Source: a sulfur-oxidizing endosymbiont of Gigantopelta aegis (GTDB lineage Bacteria > Pseudomonadota > Gammaproteobacteria > GRL18). From it: a stretch of DNA of 64,000 nt. The translations under genes and the position numbers were made by a program. Under the pieces are notes generated by a model. That model did no database searches, had not been told where the DNA came from, and saw nothing but the letters and a program-made list of their open reading frames with translations. Of this stretch, positions 10,080 through 20,547 are shown piece by piece (the first letter of the stretch is position 1; every line of letters begins with the position of its first letter). The stretch spans positions 4,149,897-4,213,896 of the forward strand of contig NZ_JAEHGE010000001.1 of the NCBI RefSeq assembly GCF_016097415.1, written 5' to 3'.

Positions 10080-10328
10080 ATATTTCTCCTGAAATAAAGA
10101 AACCTAACAGATGATAATAAACCATCTATTATCATAAAAAAGTGGTTATATACTACTAGGACTGAATATAACATAAGAAGTTCTGTATAAACTAAATTAA
10201 TTATTAATCAGTGATTTATTGTGGGTTAATAGTGGACAACAATATTACTATTTTTTATTCTTGATCTATATTTTAAAAACTATACTTTGAGTAATACCAG
10301 AGCATCCATAGATTGATATTCCGCTGAA

Positions 10329-10787
10329 GTGTCAGTATATTCTATGGTAGCATTAGATAATATTTTACTGGCGGCAAAGGAACTAATATTGGCATTACAA
10401 CAGAATAACTCAGGAAACAAATATTCCGAACCGAAAAAACCTGATAGCAATAACCTTGCTCTGGATAGAACGGTCCTAGCCAATGAAAGAACCTATCAGG
10501 CCTGGATTCGAACTGGTCTGGCAGCTCTAATTTCCGCTTTGGGTATTGAAAAATTTATGAATGATGTAGAGCCTGTCTGGCCACTTATGATGGTAACTAT
10601 TATACTGCTTATCTTCAGTGCGGCCGCATTTTTGTTATCAGCCTGGCGTTATGAACATCTGCATGTAAAAATATCGCATCTTGAAGTCGATTTACTACCC
10701 GTCAAAATTGTCAAAGTGTTAAGTATATTACTGGCCAGTTGTTCTGTGCTTGCCATTATTGATTTATTAATAACAACATCCAAATAA
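10329..10787 (+). CDS. DUF202 / YidH-like small membrane protein
   Basis: The protein has the DUF202 signature RTVLANERTYQAWIRTGLAA followed by three hydrophobic segments (near residues 60-77, 82-102 and 127-147). A GTG at 10329 gives 152 residues; an ATG at 10344 is an equally plausible start. DUF202 proteins are small inner-membrane proteins of unknown function. It lies just upstream of a truncated membrane protein gene. Confidence 0.8.
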   Translation: MSVYSMVALDNILLAAKELILALQQNNSGNKYSEPKKPDSNNLALDRTVLANERTYQAWIRTGLAALISALGIEKFMNDVEPVWPLMMVTIILLIFSAAAFLLSAWRYEHLHVKISHLEVDLLPVKIVKVLSILLASCSVLAIIDLLITTSK

Positions 10788-10841
10788 AACATTAGCAGGA
10801 TAGATACCCTATGGAGCAGACAAAAATAGAGATTAGAATTA

Positions 10842-11171
10842 TTGCGAGCAGTCTGGTTTATGGAGTTTAAAAAAAAACCACTTAAAGGCATTCAGTCAAT
10901 ATGGGTACCCGTTTCTTTATTAAGCGGCTTATTACTGCTGTCACTTATTATTCAACTGACATTATCCTGGTTGTCCTATAACCGCATCACTCCGGTAAAT
11001 CAGCATGCTGAACAGCTGGGGGAAATTCAGGCTTTTTTGTATCAAGTAGAAACCACCTTAGCCAGTCAACTACCGGCAAATGAACGCTTAAAAGATACAG
11101 AGCGAATTGCTCTGAAAAATTATTTACAAAGCCTGCTGGATCAAAAAAATAATGGCTCTTCTCCGCTTTGA
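10842..11171 (+). pseudogene. 5' fragment of a membrane protein truncated by MITE-S
   Basis: The frame encodes a basic N-terminus, one transmembrane segment (residues about 20-45) and the start of a periplasmic helical region (HAEQLGEIQAFLYQVETTLA), a layout like the N-terminus of a chemoreceptor or sensor protein. The last residues (SSPL) and the stop codon are supplied by the MITE that begins at 11154, so the original gene continued further. Nothing recognisable as its 3' part lies beyond the MITE before the next transposase. An internal ATG at 10860 could be the true start. Confidence 0.6.
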
Positions 11172-11352
11172 TGAGTGAACAACTTATCCATTTCAGCCTA
11201 TAGAGCTCATCTTTATTTGGCTGAGCAACATAAGCAAGGTTATGTGTATAGGTAAAACTATAAAAAGCCTTCTTGATAAGAAAAGTTTTTATGTATCAAT
11301 GCTTAACAGGGTTTTGAATGTGAATTTACACTCATCAAAGCGGAGAAGAACC
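11154..11352. mobile_element. MITE-S, copy 1 (about 199 bp)
   Basis: A non-coding element with near-perfect terminal inverted repeats (21 bp identical, 11157-11177 and 11329-11349) beginning GGCTCTTCTCC. A second copy at 48973-49172 is nearly identical throughout, which defines the ends. The terminal GGCTC and the 8-bp target duplication seen at the other copy are reminiscent of ISL3-family ends, but no ISL3 transposase is in the window. This copy truncates the upstream membrane protein gene. Confidence 0.85.
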
Positions 11353-11461
11353 AAAATATAAAAAAGAGTAAAAAAACAGCTATATTTAAGCATTTAAGTT
11401 GAACTATTAGGCGTTCAAATGATCAGATCAAGTAGACCAATACTTATAGCGAACTGATCAA

Positions 11462-12759
11462 ATGAACAAAATCTATATTAAACAACTTGGAAATAAATGC
11501 AAAAAGTTTTTTTCAGAAAAGACATTAAATGATTTGGGGAAATCCTTAAAACTGGCATCACGCTGTAGGCAAATAACACCTTACCGATTGGGCATGGCTT
11601 TTATAACGGTTCTTTCACAACATGAGATAAAAACAATAGCAGATCTTCATCGAGGATTTAATAATCTGTTTGGGATCAATATTGCTTATAAGCCATTTCA
11701 TAACCAACTACGAAAGAAGCAATTCCCTGTTTTTATGCGTCATATGTTAGAACATTTACTCAATGAGTTTGCCTATCAATCACTGGCATTTAACAAAGGT
11801 AGTCCATTTGAAATATTTAAGAAAATCCTATTACAGGATGGTTCTTCTTTTGCTGTTAATCCCAAATTAAAAGACAAGCTTCCTGGTCGTTTCAGCCACT
11901 ATAACCCAGCGGCAGTTGAGTTGCATGTTGCATTGGATTTATATTCAGAAACACCTGAGACGATTATATTAACTCCCGACACAAATGCTGAAGCCCAATA
12001 TTTACCAAAGCCTGAGCAATTAGAAGACACTTTAATTATGGGAGACAGAGGCTATTTTAAAAAGGATTACATGTATCGTGTATTACAACAAAGCAGTGTT
12101 TATTGCATCATTAAAGCGACTTCAGCAATAAACCCTAATGTTAAAAAAGTACTGATCGATGATAAACAGCTTAAGAAATTTTCAAATAAAAAGCTCAAAG
12201 ACATAAAAGAAAAATTATCTAAAACTGATGTAATTGATATGGATATTCAATGGGAAGAAAAAGATAAAATAATTAATTGCCGAATGATTGTTAGTTGGAA
12301 CCCCGTGGCCAATTACTTTCAATATTTAACGACAAATTTGCCACGAGATACATTTTCACCAGAACATATTATTGAAGCGTACCGACTTCGCTGGCAAATT
12401 GAGTTGATGTTTAAAGAATGGAAATCATTTGCCAATCTGAGGACATTTGTCACTGAAAAAGAAGCCATTGTTGAGGGGCTGATTTGGGCTTCCTTATGTG
12501 CGGCCATTTTAAAAGGTTTATTGCCCATGTTGCTCAAAAGGCGACAGGCGTTGCCATTTCAACACACAAAGTGGCTAAATCTGCTTGTTACTTTATGGGT
12601 GATATTATGAATTCAATAATACATGACCCCGATAAAATCAGAATGGCTCTTGAAAAAGCGATTCTATTTTTAAAAAACAATACTCGGCGTGATAGTATAA
12701 AGCGAGATAAAAAATCTGGGCGATCAAAACTGGGGCTAAACCCTCTATATGGAGCGTAA
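11462..12759 (+). pseudogene. IS4-family transposase, frameshifted
   Basis: A DDE transposase: LLQDGSSFAV supplies the first Asp, IMGDRGYFKK the second, and YRLRWQIELMFKEWK is the IS4 Y-(2)-R-(3)-E-(6)-K signature. The frame runs 382 residues to 12610, but the C-terminal sequence expected after AAILK continues as RFIAHVAQKAT in the -1 frame to 12759. The junction is the heptamer T-TTA-AAA at 12508-12514, so either a one-base deletion or a -1 frameshift links the halves. Terminal repeats and target duplication could not be found with confidence. Confidence 0.75.
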
Positions 12760-12861
12760 ATTTATGATGTTAAAAATTCATAATTCCTTAAGGTCCAGCC
12801 TATGAGAAAATATTAAATTTTAAAATATAGCAGAAAGAAGTCAGTCATTATCAGAATACAC

Positions 12862-14245
12862 CTAATTTCTTAACCAATAATTAAATCTATAGAGTTTAAT
12901 CAATAATTCTTTAATTGATTCAAATTCTTCTGCTCTAATCGACTCATCATTGGAAAGGTTAAAGCTAAGTTTATTTAATCGTTTAGATATCTGCCAAGAT
13001 AACGAATCCCCTTTTGATTCAACCCATGCATCAAGTGATTGTTTGTGATCCATGTCCAATAATAGATGTCGTAACACATGAGGTTGCTTGCTTAACTTTA
13101 TTTTTTGACAAAACCGTATCCATTCATTGATTTTTTTTATTCCAATAAATAATATCAATATCATCAGTAAGCACAGAATTAATAAAATAACATAGAATAA
13201 ATATTGCCAATTTTGTGGAATGTAAGTTGCAGTAGGTAAACGTTTACTCAATAATTTCATTTTTCCTTCCTGCACATCAAAATATTGCAATTCAATTACT
13301 GGAGACTGCTTTAAACTCCACGCTGGTACTGGAAATCGGAAAACTTGCTTATTATCATACTTACTTACTTAGTTGAATGTCAGCTAATAATACACCCATT
13401 TTTTTGGCTATTTGTGTACGTATGCCATAGACTTCTTCCATTAGTAAGCTAGAGTTTTTAATTTCAACTAACCAAAATGGCCGATTGTTTTTGTCATCAA
13501 GGTAAGCACTAAGACTAAGATGACCAACAGGTACCGTGGGTGGTATATAGCTTGGTAATGGTTTAACATTGATAGTAATATAAGGTAAATGAAAACGCCA
13601 TCGCCCCCTACCACGTTGTATGATTTTTGGGGGTTCGAGTGATATAAATCCTGATTTCTGTGCAGTTAATAACCACCGAATTTTTACTTCATCCGGAGTT
13701 TTTTCTTGTGCTAAACTTTTCACAACAAAACTAGGGAAGTTTACTTTTTCAACAGTCACTTGATTAGAGGTCTGAAGTAGTTTCTGAACAATACTAATTT
13801 GTATTGTTTCACCCTGCCATATAGGTTTATCCGGTACGCCCTGCCAGATAGGCGTACCATTAATTCCTTTTCTAATGGCATCTGTGACTTTAATGCTAAT
13901 AGGACGTGCAATTGCACCACCTAAGGCTAACGCATGCAGTACAAGATTGCCACTGCGCCTTGGATATAGATGTACAATTTCGGTTTGTTTTAGTAAGCCA
14001 TTAGTCAAGTTTTCATCATCAATACTTTGATGATTAACAAAAAATTCGCGATACCAGCCTTGAAGATTTGCTTTTCCAGGAAGTTCATCACCGGTATAAA
14101 CAAGTTTAACTGATAGGAATTTGCCCATTTCAATCGTTGTTTTAGAGGGTATGATTTTAAAATTGGAATTGCTTGCACTATAACAGGGAGATATCATTGA
14201 TAACAATAACAATAATAGAGAGAGATTAAAAAAAAATTTCACCAT
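12862..14245 (-). pseudogene. batD: BatD-type (oxygen tolerance family) protein, frameshifted
   Basis: Residues 1-23 form a signal peptide. The 294-residue first part carries BatD-like beta domains and the family-typical PLPSYIPPTVPVGHLSLSA. The frame then stops, but after removing 4 bp from the triplicated ACTT run at 13359-13370 it continues as LSKYDNKQVFRFPVPAW into the second part (stop at 12862), which contains a transmembrane helix and a short cytoplasmic tail. The repaired protein would be about 459 residues. BatD works with von Willebrand A proteins at the membrane; only the overlapping upstream gene remains here, so the operon looks eroded. Confidence 0.7.
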
Positions 14246-14954
14246 GGTCGAACACCTTCAATGATGATAGGCTCATCCGGTAGATAATGAATTCCTGCTT
14301 CAATAGGCATTAATTGATTTAATAATTGCGCGGTTTGATAAGGTGAATTAAGCTGTTTGGAAGAAACCCAAAAATCTTTACTTTTAGACTCATAATCTCC
14401 AATGTTTCCATTTAAAGAATTGTTATACCGTTTCAAACCACGTTCTAATAATTGGCTAAACATTTTTTGTTGTTCAGCACCTTTAAAACTAGCAATGAAA
14501 TTTTGTTTAAGCTTTGTTTGTTTTAAATAGAGACCATCCGCTATTAATTCATTAAATTCCTCAGGTATTTTTCGTGCCGCAGCAAACCATTCAGCCCGTT
14601 GCTGCGTTTTAGTAATGTCTGCAATACGACGATGTACTGCAATGCTCATACTATCAGAAAAGCTTTTGTTTAAGCGTGTTTTATTCTTATCGACACCTAA
14701 TAATTGTGCATCATTAAAAAGTATAGTAATCTTCATCTATTTAAAGTTAACATGAGAAACTAAAATGATAGGAAATACAAAATGACAAAAATCACTTGAA
14801 ACAGCCAAAAAAATATTTAGAAAACTGTCCGGAAAAGTGTTGACACATCATTTTTTGAGCGAGCAATTGGTAAAGAGGTACGTACACATGCGGCATAAGT
14901 TGTGGAAAAGAGTAAGACAATTAGCATGTTTATTAAAAAAAGTTTGTTTATCAT
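14239..14954 (-). pseudogene. Secreted or membrane protein upstream of batD, split by IS3-A remnant
   Basis: The 3' part (14239-14736, about 164 residues, ending PDEPIIIEGVRPW) overlaps the batD start by 7 bp, implying translational coupling. Its apparent ATG lies inside an IS3-A end remnant, so the natural N-terminus is elsewhere. Immediately beyond the remnant an ATG at 14954 opens a frame with a signal peptide (MINKLFLINMLIVLLFSTTY) that runs into the remnant at 14851. The simplest reading is one gene interrupted by an IS copy that later lost its interior. The protein family was not recognised; position suggests a Bat/mxa-type accessory protein. Confidence 0.5.
14730..14850 (-). mobile_element. 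IS3-A remnant a (right end only)
   Basis: These 121 bp match the right end of IS3-A (compare 44696-44816) and finish with the same GTGTTGACACATCA terminus. No transposase sequence remains. It separates the two parts of the gene upstream of batD. Confidence 0.85.
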
Positions 14955-14997
14955 GTTGTCTTTTCTTGTTTAGGTCTGCGAATGGTGCTAATTAAAA

Positions 14998-15304
14998 AGA
15001 TTTGATATTTTTACACCTGTTTTTTGAAAATCATTAACATTTCTTGTCACCAATGTTAATTCATTTATAATTGCAGTCGCTGAAATCTGCTTATCAAGTA
15101 CATGTTCATGGTGTGGTACTCTAAGTTTACACCAAAGTTGAGCGATTTCTTCATCTATATTTAATTGGTTACCCTGGTATTCATCTAAAATTAAATTTAG
15201 CCATTCTTCTAACTGATACGCTTTTTAATATCACTACGATGAAAAAGACGCTTAATACCTCTGTGGATCTCACTAATCACATTGATATCAATTAAATACA
15301 TCAT
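14998..15304 (-). pseudogene. PIN-domain (VapC-like) toxin, frameshifted
   Basis: From ATG at 15304 or 15301 the frame reads MYLIDINVISEIHRGIKR, the usual PIN start with its first metal-binding Asp. It stops early near 15225; in another frame the sequence continues as YQLEEWLNLILDEYQG, LDKQISATAIINELTLVTRN and ends at 14998. This is a VapC-type ribonuclease gene with one frameshift. No complete antitoxin gene adjoins it. Confidence 0.6.
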
Positions 15305-15485
15305 TTCCTTCAGAGTCAAAATATTTTATCGACAATTAATCGGTCACGTACTTATGACTTAAGCTCAGGCTTCAGTCATATTTTAATTTCATCGTGAGTC
15401 AGATGAGTTACCTCAGCAATAAAGTTGATGGCAGCGCCTGCCTGGTACATATTTAGGGCGTTTTTTTACCTCCAACGCCCTTTAT
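15305..15485. other. Short remnant and hairpin upstream of the PIN pseudogene
   Basis: A minus-strand frame of only 24 codons (15376-15450) may be the tail of a lost antitoxin gene, but this is weak. At 15455-15481 the 8-bp arms AGGGCGTT and AACGCCCT form a small hairpin with a T-rich loop, possibly a decayed terminator. The last five bases, TTTAT at 15481-15485, are the target duplication of MITE-R copy 1. Confidence 0.35.
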
Positions 15486-15515
15486 CCTAAAAAAATCAGT
15501 TGAACCTACTGCGAC

Positions 15516-17413
15516 GTAACTTCTCAATAAGTCTGTGCATTTAAACAGCACAAACTTTACCTTTCAGCAACTCAGGCAGATATGGGATCAAATTTCTCTT
15601 GCTGATCCGGTCATTAATAAAATCCCAGAATGAAATTCCTTGTTTCAAACAAGTTTTCTTTAAACTGACAAAGGTATCTCTGCAAAGTTGCCCATCCTTT
15701 GAGCGTGTACTACCACTAATTTTACGCTTAATAACATATTCTCGAATATCATTTTCACTCAAATTATTATGAAGAGGAATATCAGGCCGTTCCAATACCA
15801 GCAGTAATTCTGTTTTATTTCTTGCCAATCGTTTCAGTGCCTGATTCAACGTTTCAAAGCTTGTTTTAGTCCGGCACAATTCATCAAAATGTTCAGCAAT
15901 CGCTGACTTCAACGGATCATCTGGCTCAAGTTTATATTGTTTGAGATCATAAAATAGTTCCCAAATCTGAGTATGTACCCAGTTCAGTTCTTTATCATGT
16001 CGCTCATTGAGTGGTAGTATCCGCTGAAACACTCTGTCTGCATGTATCCAACATAATGCGTGCAACAAAATATCAAATTGTCCTGCATCATCACTCACAA
16101 TCACCAAATCACTTGGAAAGCCACTGTTAATTAATGCCCCCAGTAAAGCGCCTTCTGTGGCAATGCGAACATGCCGTTGTGTTATGATACTATTGTTCTG
16201 CAGATAGTATTTCCAGGCTTCTTCATTATCAAAGCAAGTCTGATGACTTTGTTCAATAACGCTCAATGGCTTGTGAGGTAATTTTTCTGCTCTCATATAA
16301 TCAAGTGCTGCATCGTTGAGCGTATAATCAACAGCAGCACCTCGTAACAATTAAATTAATCCGGCTCTTATATCGAGTACTTGAAAACCAGGCAAAGGTT
16401 TCATTGCCAACGTGAGTACAATAACCATTCTTTCCATCATGACGACTACCCGTATCATCAACATGGATATAAGTACTATTGTTGATACCGGCAGTTAGCA
16501 ATGTATTTTTTTCAGTATGAAAATGGTCTTTGTCATGGATTAAAATCTCATTGATCTGACCCGTTGAAATATCAAAACCTAATTCTGTTAATTGTTGTAT
16601 TATCAATGGCTGAGTCACTCTCTGGTGATAATATTGATAAACGATATAACTCTGTAATGTATGGCCAAAAATGTCCTATATGTGTATCAAAGCTCAATTT
16701 TCCTATACAGGTATCACCATCGGGTGTTTTATAGCGAGCCAATCGATAACGAGTATTGAAAGGCTTAATCAGCAGCTCCTGAACAAAATAATCCTGATAC
16801 CCTAAAAAACGTGAATGTTCTGGCAGGTTATCTGGTTTGATAACGGTGGTTTTATGAATAGCCAATTTCTTCTTTCGTTTACGACTTTTACTAGTCCCAT
16901 TTCCTGAGTTGTTTTTCTTGCTTCCTGAATGACCTGTCGGATTATCATTGTCATCATCCTTTGGCAATTTACTGGCTCTTATTTTAGGCTTTGGAGGTAG
17001 CTTTTTAAGCTTAGCAACTTCTGTTTTAAGGGCATCGATTTCAACCTGTTGGTTTTGAATGATTTCCTGTTGTTGCTCCATGAAAGCAAGGAGTAATCGG
17101 ACTACCGGTGTCTTTTCTTCTTCAGGTATCTCTGGAATTGGAGGTAATTTTTTCACTATAATCAATACAGGTTGTTTTCAATAAAACAATTGTATCATGG
17201 CTTTTAAGGCTCTTTAGTTTGCCCTGTGTTGATCAAACTCCTCTCAGTTAAGATAATATTCAAAAATATTCTATTTCGATCTGAGACAGATCGACAGGAT
17301 CATTTATAGGGATAAATTACATGGGGCAGTGAAAATGCAATTTTTGTCCTAAATGCTGTCAAGACTTTTTTTGTTTTTATTTCAAGTTTTGCACAGACTT
17401 ATTGAGAAGTTAC
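15516..17413 (-). mobile_element. IS66-B copy 1 (tnpC-only IS66-family element)
   Basis: Length 1898 bp with 24-bp perfect terminal inverted repeats beginning GTAACTTCTCAATAAGTCTG and an 8-bp target duplication ACTGCGAC. IS66-family ends commonly start GTAA and duplicate 8 bp. It carries a single transposase and no tnpA/tnpB, as in the ISBst12 subgroup. About 250 bp of AT-rich non-coding sequence precede the transposase and include a GATCTGTCTCAGATC hairpin. Confidence 0.9.
15541..17165 (-). pseudogene. IS66-B transposase, copy 1, three fragments
   Basis: Read from 17165 the protein has a coiled-coil-like N-terminus (LAFMEQQQEIIQNQQVEIDA), a basic Ser/Gly/Lys-rich linker, then the catalytic core with IHVDDTGSRH (first Asp), VIVSDDAGQFD (second Asp) and LHNNLSENDIREYVIKRKIS (Glu region). 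It is broken by an extra T near 16671 and by a 5-bp deletion near 16350, compared with the other copies. It starts at TTG 17165 or GTG three codons later. Inactive as read. Confidence 0.85.
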
Positions 17414-17637
17414 ACTGCGACCGCCTTATGCATTGAATCTTAAGGATTTTCCAGAACATTTTGACTTCACCCGTAGGGTGACTACGAATAAAGCCCAAAT
17501 AACCTGTAAAACCCTTAATTTTCAGCACCTAAGTCGCTCTCGCTACGATTCAACTGATTATTTTAGGTTTATTGTTATATATTTTTCATCATGATATTAT
17601 GTGTATATATTACATAAATATACACCTGAGGTATCAA

Positions 17638-17832
17638 ATGAGAACTAATATTGTTATTGATGACCAGCTAATGGAAGATGCTTTGAAGGCTACAGGCTTA
17701 GGCACAAAGAAAGAAGCTGTTGAACTTGGGCTTAAAATGCTAGTAAGACTCAATAAACAACAAGAAATCCGGAAACTTCGAGGGGAACTTAAATGGGAAG
17801 GTGACTTGAACGAAATGAGAGGCGGAAAGTGA
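17638..17832 (+). CDS. vapB: VapB-type antitoxin
   Basis: A 64-residue protein starting MRTNIVIDDQLMEDALKATG, the ribbon-helix-helix pattern of DUF2191/VapB antitoxins, with TKKEAVELGLKMLVRLNKQQ in the second helix. An AGGTATCAA sequence lies upstream of the ATG. A longer frame extends to 17572 but begins in the MITE target duplication and is unlikely. The stop overlaps the GTG of the following vapC by 3 bp (GTGA), the usual antitoxin-toxin coupling. Confidence 0.8.
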   Translation: MRTNIVIDDQLMEDALKATGLGTKKEAVELGLKMLVRLNKQQEIRKLRGELKWEGDLNEMRGGK

Positions 17833-18222
17833 TACTGGTTGACACCAGTATTTGGATTGATTATTTCAATGGTATTGAGAGTAAAGAAACCAACATCCTA
17901 GATCTTGCGCTCATCGATGGCATGGTAGTTATCGGCGATATAATAGCAATGGAAATACTTCAAGGATTTAGAAGTGATACAGATTATAATAAAGCAAAAA
18001 GTCACTAGCAACTTTGGAACAGTATGAAATGTTTGGTCAAAGTATGAGTATTAAATGTGCGGATAATTATCGTGCATTGAGAAAGAAAGGAGTCACCATT
18101 AGAAAAACTGCAGATGTGATTATTGCTAGTTTTTGCATTGAAAATAAAATCCCTTGCTCTTTTCAGATAGAGATTTTATGCCATTCGTTACACACCTCAA
18201 CTTACTTTCAGTGTCAGACTAG
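17829..18222 (+). pseudogene. vapC: VapC-type PIN toxin, twice frameshifted
   Basis: The gene starts with GTG and reads MILVDTSIWIDYFNG with the first PIN Asp, then EILQGFRSDTDYNKAK. A frameshift near 18005 moves to the frame reading LEQYEMFGQSMSIKCADNYR and ADVIIASFCIENKIP; a second shift near 18152 restores LLFSDRDFMPFVTHLNLLS before the stop at 18222. All parts of a VapC ribonuclease are visible but not in one frame, so the toxin is inactive while its antitoxin is intact. Confidence 0.75.
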
Positions 18223-18241
18223 TTGCGCCTCTAAATTTTAA

Positions 18242-18415
18242 CCTAAAATAATCAGTTGAATCGTAGCGAGAGCGACTTAGGTGCTGAAGATTAAGGGTTT
18301 TACAGGTTATTTTGGCTTTATTCGTAGTCACCCTACGGGTGAAGTCAAATGTTCTGGAAAATCCTTAAGATTCAGTGCATAAGGCGGTCGCAGTAGGTTC
18401 AACTGATTTTTTAGG
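18242..18415 (+). mobile_element. MITE-R copy 2
   Basis: A 174-bp non-coding element with terminal inverted repeats starting CCTAAAATAATCAGTTGAA, flanked by the 5-bp direct repeat TTTAA (18237-18241 and 18416-18420). It is nearly identical to copies at 15486, 48860 and 58338. It lies just after the broken vapC. Confidence 0.9.
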
Positions 18416-18487
18416 TTTAATCATTAGAAGCAAAAAATGAAGACTGTGCTCGCCAGTTTGTATGCTGTCTGCCCCACTTATACACTA

Positions 18488-19082
18488 TTAGCCCGAATAT
18501 AAGGCTTCAAATTGCGCCAGCATTTGTTGCACTTCAAAGTGCTCTAAAAACGCTGTTGTCCTGCTCGGCCATAGCGTTTTCGGCATGGTTCGTCGGCGAT
18601 TAATGTTTCACAGGCTTGGCTTAATGCGACTTGATCTTCATTCGGAATAACGATGCCTGTTTCACCATCAATGACGATTTCGGGATTGCCGCCCACTGCC
18701 GTGACGATACAGGGTTTTGAGAAGGACATTGCTTCAAGCAAGGTCATGGAGGTACCTTCGCTCAATGAGGGCAGTAAAAAATATCCATGATACTTAAATA
18801 TTGCTGTGGTTCAATGATAAAACCGGTAAAAATAACTTGTTCTGTGATCTGTAGTGTCTGGCACTGCGTTCTTAATGTTTCATTGAGGGGGCCATCACCA
18901 ACAATGAGTAGGCGGGCATTGGGAAAACGAGCAACAATGTCTTTAAATGCCGCCAATATCATTGAGTGATTTTTGATGGGATCAAAGCGTGAAATAGTGC
19001 CTAACACAATCGCGTCATCGGCTAATTGTAATGCTGCACGCAGTTTTTTTCATCCTTTTTGAGTCATAGTCCCGTGTGCTTA
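18488..19082 (-). pseudogene. GT4-family glycosyltransferase, 3' part, decayed
   Basis: The C-terminal donor-binding half of a GT-B glycosyltransferase: GTISRFDPIKNHSMILAAF, RLLIVGDGPLNETL, then EGTSMTLLEAMSFSKPCIV and GGNPEIVIDGETGIVIP with the conserved E-X7-E region. At least three single-base shifts occur at homopolymers (near 18545, 18780 and 19043). The N-terminal half is missing: the gene is cut at 19083 by IS3-A copy b. It probably came from the exopolysaccharide locus whose other parts lie at 28.6-34.2 kb. Confidence 0.75.
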
Positions 19083-19372
19083 TGATGTGTCAACACTTTT
19101 CCGGACAGTTTTCTAAATATTTTTTGGCTGTTTCAAGTGATTTTTGTCATTTTGTATTTCCTATCATTTTAGTTTCTCATGTTAACTTTAAACAGATGAA
19201 GAGAAAGGGCTTTGCCCTCTGGAACGATAGAGCCGTTCCATTCACCCAAGGTATTTTCACAACGGTAATGATCCTGTTACAATATCTTCACGGCACAGGC
19301 TGAGGAGCCGATGGCCGTCAACGGTAATGGGCGGCATTTATGTCGCCTTTTACCCCTCTTCAATCAATCGAT

Positions 19373-20236
19373 TTAAGCTATTTCCTGCTGTATTTCATAA
19401 TCGACTGGTGACAAATAATCATTAGCCGAATGAAGTCGCTCCCGATTATAAAATACCTCAATATATTCAAATGTTGCCTGCTTTGCTTCTACTCTGGTTT
19501 TGAATCGACAATGGTGCGTCAATTCAGTTTTCAAACTATGAAAGAAGCTCTGATACAGCATTGTCCCAGCAATTTCCTTTGCGGCTCATAGACTGAATTA
19601 TGTTATGATCCGACAATATTTTTCTATGACTATCAGAGGCATATTGGCTACCTCGGTCAGTATGCCAAAGCAATCCATCCATTGGTTTACGCTTCCATAT
19701 GGCCATCAGTAAAGCATCATTGACTAGCTTGGCTTTCATTCGCTCATCCATCGACCAGCCAACAATTTGCCTAGAGAATAAGTCAATGACAACCGCTAAA
19801 TATAACCAGCCTTCCTTGGTGGCAATATAGGTAATATCACCCACATATAGTAGCGATCAGGTTGAGAGACAGTAAACTCTCTTTCCAGTAAATTTGGAGA
19901 TATACGCTTATTATGCTTGGAATTAGTCGTCGCTTTAAAGCGTCTCTTCGTTTTACAAAACAAACCGGCTTTTTTCATTAATCGACCAATTCTCCGGCGG
20001 CTTATATGAACGCCTTTTTCAGCCAGTTTTCTTTTTAAGACGACGGGTTCCATAAGTCTTGCGACTGTCTTCAAACAGTTTTTTAGCTGCTCAGTAAGCG
20101 CTTCATTTTCTTTCTCTCTATCCGTTTTAGGAGAGCTAACCCAATCATAATAGCAACTACGGGAAACATCCATAAAACGGCACAGAATCGTTACCGGGTA
20201 ATCTTTAGCCTGATCAGTTATCCATGCGTACTTCAC
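19373..20236 (-). pseudogene. IS3-A orfB (DDE transposase), copy b
   Basis: An rve-type IS3 transposase with motifs YMWVILPI in place of the usual YVGDITYI (a frameshift near 19845), [12 protein letters not shown], and a broken [10 protein letters not shown] region near 19562. Two frameshifts split the 287-residue protein. Inactive. Confidence 0.8.
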
Positions 20237-20440
20237 AAAGTTTCCCTTGCAAAGTACGCTGTGGCCTTTTTAATAAATCACGCTCCTGAATCACTTTTGC
20301 CAATTCTTTTTTCAGACGTTTTACTTCATCATAAATGTGTTCATCACAACAGGTTGATCCGTCTCATTAGCTAATTTGACAGCTGATTCTTTAAATTCTG
20401 ATGTATAGCTTTTATTCGGTTTTTTTGTTTGATCATTCAT
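20216..20440 (-). pseudogene. IS3-A orfA, copy b, internally deleted
   Basis: Start MNDQTKKPNKSYTSEFKESA is intact, but the segment encoding the helix-turn-helix core is deleted near 20350, joining TDQPV to the distal part. No functional orfA product is expected. Confidence 0.7.
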
Positions 20441-20506
20441 TTTAGGTCACACTTTTTATCTTTTAGTTATTTTAAGTTGTGTGTCCGGTTAAGTATAGCC
20501 ACATTA

Positions 20507-20547
20507 AGTTTGTGCTGTTTAAATGCACAGACTTATTGAGAAGTTAC
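20507..20547 (+). mobile_element. IS66-B terminal fragment
   Basis: The last 41 bp of IS66-B, ending in its terminal repeat TATTGAGAAGTTAC at 20547. The rest of this IS66-B copy is replaced by IS3-A copy b. It truncates the following acyltransferase gene. Confidence 0.85.

Larger units (their letters stand above)
15486..17567 (-). mobile_element. MITE-R copy 1, split by IS66-B
   Basis: The ends (CCTAAAAAAATCAGTTGAAC at 15486 and the inverted form ending TTATTTTAGG at 17567) and the 5-bp duplication TTTAT on both sides (15481-15485, 17568-17572) mark one MITE. IS66-B copy 1 is inserted in it at 15516-17413, with its own 8-bp duplication ACTGCGAC. Without the IS the element is about 176 bp, the size of copies at 18242 and 58338. 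Confidence 0.85.
19083..20506 (-). mobile_element. IS3-A copy b (internally deleted)
   Basis: Both termini are present (TGATGTGTCAACACTTTTCC at 19083 and the inverted TAATGTGGCTATACTTAACC ending at 20506). About 90 bp of orfA are deleted relative to the 1518-bp copy f. The flanking trinucleotides differ (TTA and AGT), so the copy has taken part in a rearrangement. It joins a glycosyltransferase fragment to an IS66-B end fragment. Confidence 0.85.

Noticed and set aside
17572..17637. N-terminal extension of the vapB gene
   Set aside because: It starts in the MITE target duplication, has a hydrophobic non-family sequence, and the internal ATG at 17638 gives a normal VapB.
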